The notes beneath the pieces are model-generated. The model worked only from the letters and a program-made list of their open reading frames with translations, was not told the origin of the DNA and made no database searches. A program made the translations under genes and the position numbers. A DNA stretch of 64,000 nucleotides, from NCBI RefSeq assembly GCF_029193575.1, contig NZ_JARGCS010000012.1, positions 372,001 to 436,000 on the forward strand, written 5' to 3'. This document shows, piece after piece, positions 60,394 to 64,000 of this stretch (its first letter is position 1; each line of letters opens with the position of its first letter). This DNA is from Pseudomonas entomophila. Lineage in GTDB: Bacteria; Pseudomonadota; Gammaproteobacteria; Pseudomonadales; Pseudomonadaceae.

Positions 60394-60465
60394 CCCGGCC
60401 CTATCGCGGGGCAAGCACGGCGCCAGCAGTGCGCTGTAGGAGCAGGCTTGCCCCGCGATAGGGCT
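60394..60465. repeat. REP pair after the trehalose PTS genes
   Basis: Inverted copies at 60394-60421 (CCCTATCGCGGGGCAAGC) and 60434-60465 (GCTTGCCCCGCGATAGGG) lie between convergent genes. Confidence 0.85.
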
Positions 60466-60466
60466 G

Positions 60467-61363
60467 CTATGGTCGACGGCCGTACTGCCCCGGCGGCGCC
60501 CCCACATACCGCGAAAACGCCACGCTGAAGGTGCTCGCCGAGCCATACCCGACCCGCTCCGCCACCTGCGCCACGCTCAACCCCCCTTCGCGCAGCAGCC
60601 CCTTGGCCCGCTCCATGCGCCAGGCCAGCAGGTATTCCATCGGCGCCACCCCCAGCGTGCGCCGGAAGCGCTCGAAGAACGCCGAGCGTGACAGTGCCGC
60701 CGCCTTAGCCATGCGCTCGACGCTCCACGGTTGCTCGATGCCCGCATGCACCTGGCGCAACGCCGGCGCCAGCCGCTCATCCCCCAACCCCCTGAGCAGC
60801 CCCGGCGGCGCCTCGGCCGTGGTCGCCGCGCGCATCGCCTCGACCAGCAGCAGGTCCACCAGCCGCGACAACATGAAGTCGCTGCCTGGCCGCTGCCCGG
60901 TGCATTCCTCGCGGACCATCCACACCAGTTGCGCCAGGCGCGATGAGCCCTGCACGTGCACCACGGTCGGCAGCAGCGAGGCCAGCAGCCCCGGCGCCAG
61001 GCCGTCGAACCGGAACGAGCCGCCCAATGCCCGCAGTTCGGCCTCGCCCTTGGCGTCGCCATAGCGCACCTCGGCCAGGCCGCCCGCCACCTGGTGCGGG
61101 TCCAGGTGCACGGCTGGGGCGGGTATCAGGCTGGAGAGGGTGAACGCGGGCGTGGTCGGCAGCAGGACGAAGTCGCCTGCGTTCAGCTGGCGCGTGGGCT
61201 CGCCGTCCACACTCAGCAGGCAATTGCCTTCGAGCATGATGCAGAAGCTCGGCTGGCCGTATTCGGAGTAGCGCACGGCCCAGTTGCCCTTGCCGCTGAG
61301 GATGTTGGCGAACACCGCGCTGGGGCGCAGGCGCTGGACGACTTCGCTGAGGGGGTCGCTCAT
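60467..61363 (-). CDS. AraC-family transcriptional regulator
   Basis: A 298-residue regulator with an N-terminal cupin-type sensor (about 20-180, QPSFCIMLEGNCLLSVDGEP) and a C-terminal AraC double helix-turn-helix (about 200-295) containing AKAAALSRSAFFERFRRTLG and VAERVGYGSASTFSVAFSRY. It is divergent from the short-chain dehydrogenase gene, with about 100 bases between, and probably controls it. Effector unknown. Confidence 0.92.
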   Translation of the reverse strand: MSDPLSEVVQRLRPSAVFANILSGKGNWAVRYSEYGQPSFCIMLEGNCLLSVDGEPTRQLNAGDFVLLPTTPAFTLSSLIPAPAVHLDPHQVAGGLAEVRYGDAKGEAELRALGGSFRFDGLAPGLLASLLPTVVHVQGSSRLAQLVWMVREECTGQRPGSDFMLSRLVDLLLVEAMRAATTAEAPPGLLRGLGDERLAPALRQVHAGIEQPWSVERMAKAAALSRSAFFERFRRTLGVAPMEYLLAWRMERAKGLLREGGLSVAQVAERVGYGSASTFSVAFSRYVGAPPGQYGRRP

Positions 61364-61464
61364 GTTTGGACGATAGCCAATGAAATCAGGATTTTTGATG
61401 ATCGTGCGTCCTGTGAGGCTCCTCTATCGTAGGCCATGAGTCAATTCCCCACTCGGAGACACCT

Positions 61465-62208
61465 ATGAAGACGGTCCTCATCACCGGTTGTTCCTCTGGC
61501 TACGGCCTGGAAACCGCCCGCTACTTCCTCGACCAGGGTTGGCAGGTGATCGCCACCCTGCGCAGCCCGCGCGACGACCTGTTCGAACCACACCCCAACC
61601 TGCGCCTGCTGGCGCTGGACGTGACCCAGCCGGCGAGCATCGACGCCGCGCTGGCCGCTGCCGGGCCGATCGACGTGCTGGTGAACAACGCTGGCATCGG
61701 CCTGTTCGGTGCCTTCGAGGTCACGCCGATGGCCACCGTGCGCGACGTGTTCGAGACCAACACCTTCGGCGTCATGGCCTTGTGTCAGGCCGTGATCCCA
61801 CAGTTCCGCGCGCGCCGCGCCGGTTGCATCGTCAACGTCACCTCCAGTGCCACACTGGCACCGTTCCCGCTAGTGGCCGCCTACACCGCGAGCAAGACCG
61901 CCATCGAAGGCTTCACGGCCTCGCTGGCCCATGAACTGGGCGCCTTCGACGTGCAGGTGAAGCTGGTGGAACCTGGCTACGGCCCATCGACCCGCTTCAC
62001 CGCCAATGGCCAGCAGCGCATGCAGGGGCTGCTGCCACCGGCCTACCAGGCCTTCGCCGAGCAGGCCCTGGCGGGGATGATCGCCATCAAAGCGGTGACC
62101 CACCCGGGCGACGTGGCCAGGGAAGTGTGGCGCGCCGCTAATGACGTATCGGGGCAACTGCACTTTCCCGCAGGGGCGGATGCCCTGGCGTTGGCTCAAC
62201 TGCGGTAG
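61465..62208 (+). CDS. Short-chain dehydrogenase/reductase
   Basis: A 247-residue classical SDR with the NAD(P) motif TGCSSGYGLE, the NNAG motif in LVNNAGIGLF, the catalytic Ser in NVTSSAT and YxxxK in YTASKTAIEG. Substrate not deducible. It is divergent from an AraC regulator and overlaps the end of the convergent methyltransferase gene by 13 bases. Confidence 0.93.
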   Translation: MKTVLITGCSSGYGLETARYFLDQGWQVIATLRSPRDDLFEPHPNLRLLALDVTQPASIDAALAAAGPIDVLVNNAGIGLFGAFEVTPMATVRDVFETNTFGVMALCQAVIPQFRARRAGCIVNVTSSATLAPFPLVAAYTASKTAIEGFTASLAHELGAFDVQVKLVEPGYGPSTRFTANGQQRMQGLLPPAYQAFAEQALAGMIAIKAVTHPGDVAREVWRAANDVSGQLHFPAGADALALAQLR

Positions 62209-62867
62209 GCCACCCAACCCTTGAAGGTCAGGCCGCAATAGAACAGTTGCACGTCGGTGAAGCCGGCCGCCTCCAGCAAGGCCACATCCTGCTCGGGCGT
62301 GAGCACCGGCAGGCGCTCCTTCATCGTCGCGATGCTCTCGGCCAACTGCTTCGGTGCAGTGCCTGGGGCGTTGGCGAAGGTGGCGTTGCGCAGCAGCCAG
62401 CGGTCTTGTTCGCTGCCCTGGTTGGGGAAGCTGTGGTGCGCCACCACCAACGGCGCACCGGGTTTCAGGCGTCGGTGCAGTTCGCGCAGGGTGCGCAGGC
62501 GTTCGGCCTCGGGCAGGAAGTGCAGGGTCAGCAGGCAGGTGGCGGCGTCGAAGGGGCCGGCGTCGCCGCTGTCGATGTAGCCTTCGTGCAGGGTCACGCG
62601 GGTGGCCAGCGGGCCGAGCAGGGTGCGGGCCAGGTCGAGCATCTGTGCGGAGGGGTCGATGCCGAGCAGTTGCCAGCCTGGTTGCAAGGTGGCGAAGGCC
62701 TTGAGTTCCAGGCCGCCGCCGGCGCCGAGGACCAGGACCCGGGCGTTGTCGGGGGTGCGTTCGGCCATCAGCAGGCAGGCCATGCGATGCAGGTCGTGCA
62801 AGCCCGGGACGATGCGCTCGGTGCGCTGGAGGTAGTCCGCTACCTGGGCGGGGTCGGTGAAGGTCAT
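62196..62867 (-). CDS. Class I SAM-dependent methyltransferase
   Basis: A 223-residue protein with the SAM motif VLVLGAGGGLELKAFATL and the acidic motif II in LLGIDPSAQMLDLAR, followed by FDAATCLLTLHFLPEAERL. I start at the ATG giving MTFTDPAQVADYLQRTERIV, which has a GGAG ribosome binding site seven bases away; an ATG ten codons upstream is possible. The methyl acceptor is unknown. Its 3' end overlaps that of the SDR gene. Confidence 0.9.
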   Translation of the reverse strand: MTFTDPAQVADYLQRTERIVPGLHDLHRMACLLMAERTPDNARVLVLGAGGGLELKAFATLQPGWQLLGIDPSAQMLDLARTLLGPLATRVTLHEGYIDSGDAGPFDAATCLLTLHFLPEAERLRTLRELHRRLKPGAPLVVAHHSFPNQGSEQDRWLLRNATFANAPGTAPKQLAESIATMKERLPVLTPEQDVALLEAAGFTDVQLFYCGLTFKGWVAYRS

Positions 62868-62904
62868 GGCGGGGCTCCGGGGTCGGGGAGCTTTCATGGT
62901 ACGG

Positions 62905-62937
62905 CACGTGTCAAGGGGCAAGCCCGCTCTGCGGGTT
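62905..62937. repeat. Half REP element before cumA
   Basis: CAAGGGGCAAGCCCGCTCTG keeps only one arm of the REP palindrome. Confidence 0.55.
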
Positions 62938-63072
62938 CGATGGGCTGTGCCGGTAGCGCTTGGCCTGAACAACACTTCACTTAATCTTTCTCAATTGCAG
63001 GTGTATCGTATTCGCCCTTCACCGCTGGCCCGCCCAGCAGCTTGATCGCGCGATAACGAGGTACCCGCACCG

Positions 63073-64000
63073 ATGTCTTTCACCCGTCGACAAATGCTCA
63101 AGGGCCTCACTGGCCTCGTGGTGGTTGGCCTGGGCGCCGGGGGCGCGGCGCGCTACTGGCTGGGCAAGGTCGAAGACGAGCAGGCCGGCCACGACTATGA
63201 GCTGATCGCCGCCCCCCTGGACGTCGAGCTGGTGCCGGGGCACAACACCGAAGCCTGGGCGTTCGGGCCCACGGTGCCGGGCACCGAGCTGCGGGTGCGC
63301 CAAGGCACCTGGCTGCGGGTACGTTTCATCAACCACCTGCCAGTGGAAACCACCATCCACTGGCACGGCATCCGCCTGCCGCTGGAAATGGATGGCGTGC
63401 CCTACGTCTCGCAACTGCCGGTCAAGCCCGGCGAGTTCTTCGACTACAAGTTCCGCGTGCCCGACGCCGGCAGCTACTGGTACCACCCGCACGTCAGCAG
63501 CTCCGAGGAGCTGGGGCGTGGCCTGGTCGGCCCGCTGATCGTCGAGGAGCGTGAGCCCACCGGCTTCCAGCACGAACGCGTGCTGAGCCTGAAGACCTGG
63601 CACGTGGACGAGCAGGGCGGCTGGCTGCCGTTCAGCGTTCCCCGTGAAGCGGCGCGCAATGGCACCGTCGGGCGGCTAATCACCATCAACGGCCAGGCCG
63701 ATGCGGTCACCGAACTGCCCGCCGGCCAGGTGGTGCGGGTGCGCCTACTGAACCTGGACAACACCTGGACCTACCGTCTCAACCTCAAGGGCAACTGCGA
63801 GGCGCGGGTCTACGCCCTCGACGGCAACCCCGTGACCCCGCGCCCGCTGGAGGACGAATACTGGCTTGGCCCTGGCATGCGCATCTGCCTGGCCATCCGC
63901 ATTCCCGAGGCGGGTGAGGAGATCTCCCTGCGCGACGGCTTCGTGCGCCTGGGCACCCTGCGCGCAGTGGCCAGCAACGACGCCCCCGGCGACTGGCCCA
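63073..64000 (+). CDS. cumA: Multicopper oxidase, CumA type, N-terminal part
   Basis: The first 309 codons of a multicopper oxidase of about 460 residues, cut by the right edge. It starts MSFTRRQMLKGLTGLVVVGL, a twin-arginine signal, so it is exported folded with copper. Two of the copper-binding clusters are visible: HWHGIRLP (about 97) and WYHPHVSSSEELGRG (about 136). In P. putida GB-1 the cumA product was linked to Mn(II) oxidation; other multicopper oxidases also do this, so the role in manganese is not certain here. The C-terminal copper ligands cannot be checked. Confidence 0.9.
   Translation, partial: MSFTRRQMLKGLTGLVVVGLGAGGAARYWLGKVEDEQAGHDYELIAAPLDVELVPGHNTEAWAFGPTVPGTELRVRQGTWLRVRFINHLPVETTIHWHGIRLPLEMDGVPYVSQLPVKPGEFFDYKFRVPDAGSYWYHPHVSSSEELGRGLVGPLIVEEREPTGFQHERVLSLKTWHVDEQGGWLPFSVPREAARNGTVGRLITINGQADAVTELPAGQVVRVRLLNLDNTWTYRLNLKGNCEARVYALDGNPVTPRPLEDEYWLGPGMRICLAIRIPEAGEEISLRDGFVRLGTLRAVASNDAPGDWP

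Overview
The window is chromosomal DNA from a GC-rich fluorescent Pseudomonas, most likely of the P. putida group (P. putida, P. entomophila or P. mosselii type). The evidence is the Pseudomonas-type arcDABC operon, a complete Entner-Doudoroff block (gap, edd, glk, gltRS, gts transporter, oprB, hexR, zwf, pgl, eda), leuA-xseA-guaBA in the order I recall from P. putida, a cumA-type multicopper oxidase, and many copies of a P. putida-like REP palindrome. Species is inference from gene content and order. I see no tRNA, rRNA, transposase, integrase or CRISPR array.

Layout. 1-2.9 kb: glycine cleavage genes gcvP (cut by the left edge) and gcvH, with a TyrR-like sigma-54 activator (gcsR) upstream; a sigma-54 promoter and three TyrR-like boxes lie between them. 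3-10.2 kb: arginine deiminase pathway arcD-arcA-arcB-arcC on the minus strand behind an Anr-type promoter, with a second arcD paralogue divergent. 10.3-17.3 kb: a CoA-transferase-family protein whose motifs appear permuted, then a haem acquisition locus (DUF454, hemO, TonB receptor, FecR-type anti-sigma, ECF sigma) read leftward from a Fur box. 17.4-36.0 kb: glucose uptake and Entner-Doudoroff catabolism, with HexR-like operators at gap/edd and hexR/zwf. 36.2-42.0 kb: a compact five-gene operon of coiled-coil and single-pass membrane proteins with no assigned function; it contains two internal paralogue pairs and is the best candidate for an undescribed system. 42.2-52.0 kb: leuA (with a probable leader peptide), an M23 peptidase, xseA, a LysR regulator, a TauE-type permease, a zinc-ribbon-like hypothetical protein, guaB and guaA. 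52.1-60.4 kb: a trehalose PTS locus: treR, EIIBC, trehalose-6-phosphate hydrolase, LamB-type porin, a fused EIIA-HPr-EI protein, and a small EIIB-like protein that lacks the catalytic cysteine. 60.5-64 kb: AraC regulator, SDR, methyltransferase, and cumA cut by the right edge.

How the genes work together. Glucose crosses the outer membrane through OprB and the inner membrane through GtsABCD. It is phosphorylated by Glk and oxidised by Zwf and Pgl, then split by Edd and Eda to pyruvate and glyceraldehyde-3-phosphate for Gap. HexR and GltRS regulate this block. Trehalose would enter through the LamB-type porin, be phosphorylated by the EIIBC with phosphate from the fused EIIA-HPr-EI protein, and be hydrolysed to glucose and glucose-6-phosphate, the latter feeding Zwf. 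AAnAAnAA motifs typical of Hfq/Crc targets sit at or near the starts of gtsA, oprB, the trehalose EIIBC gene and the porin gene, which suggests shared catabolite repression. Arginine fermentation and haem uptake are separate, environmentally regulated modules.
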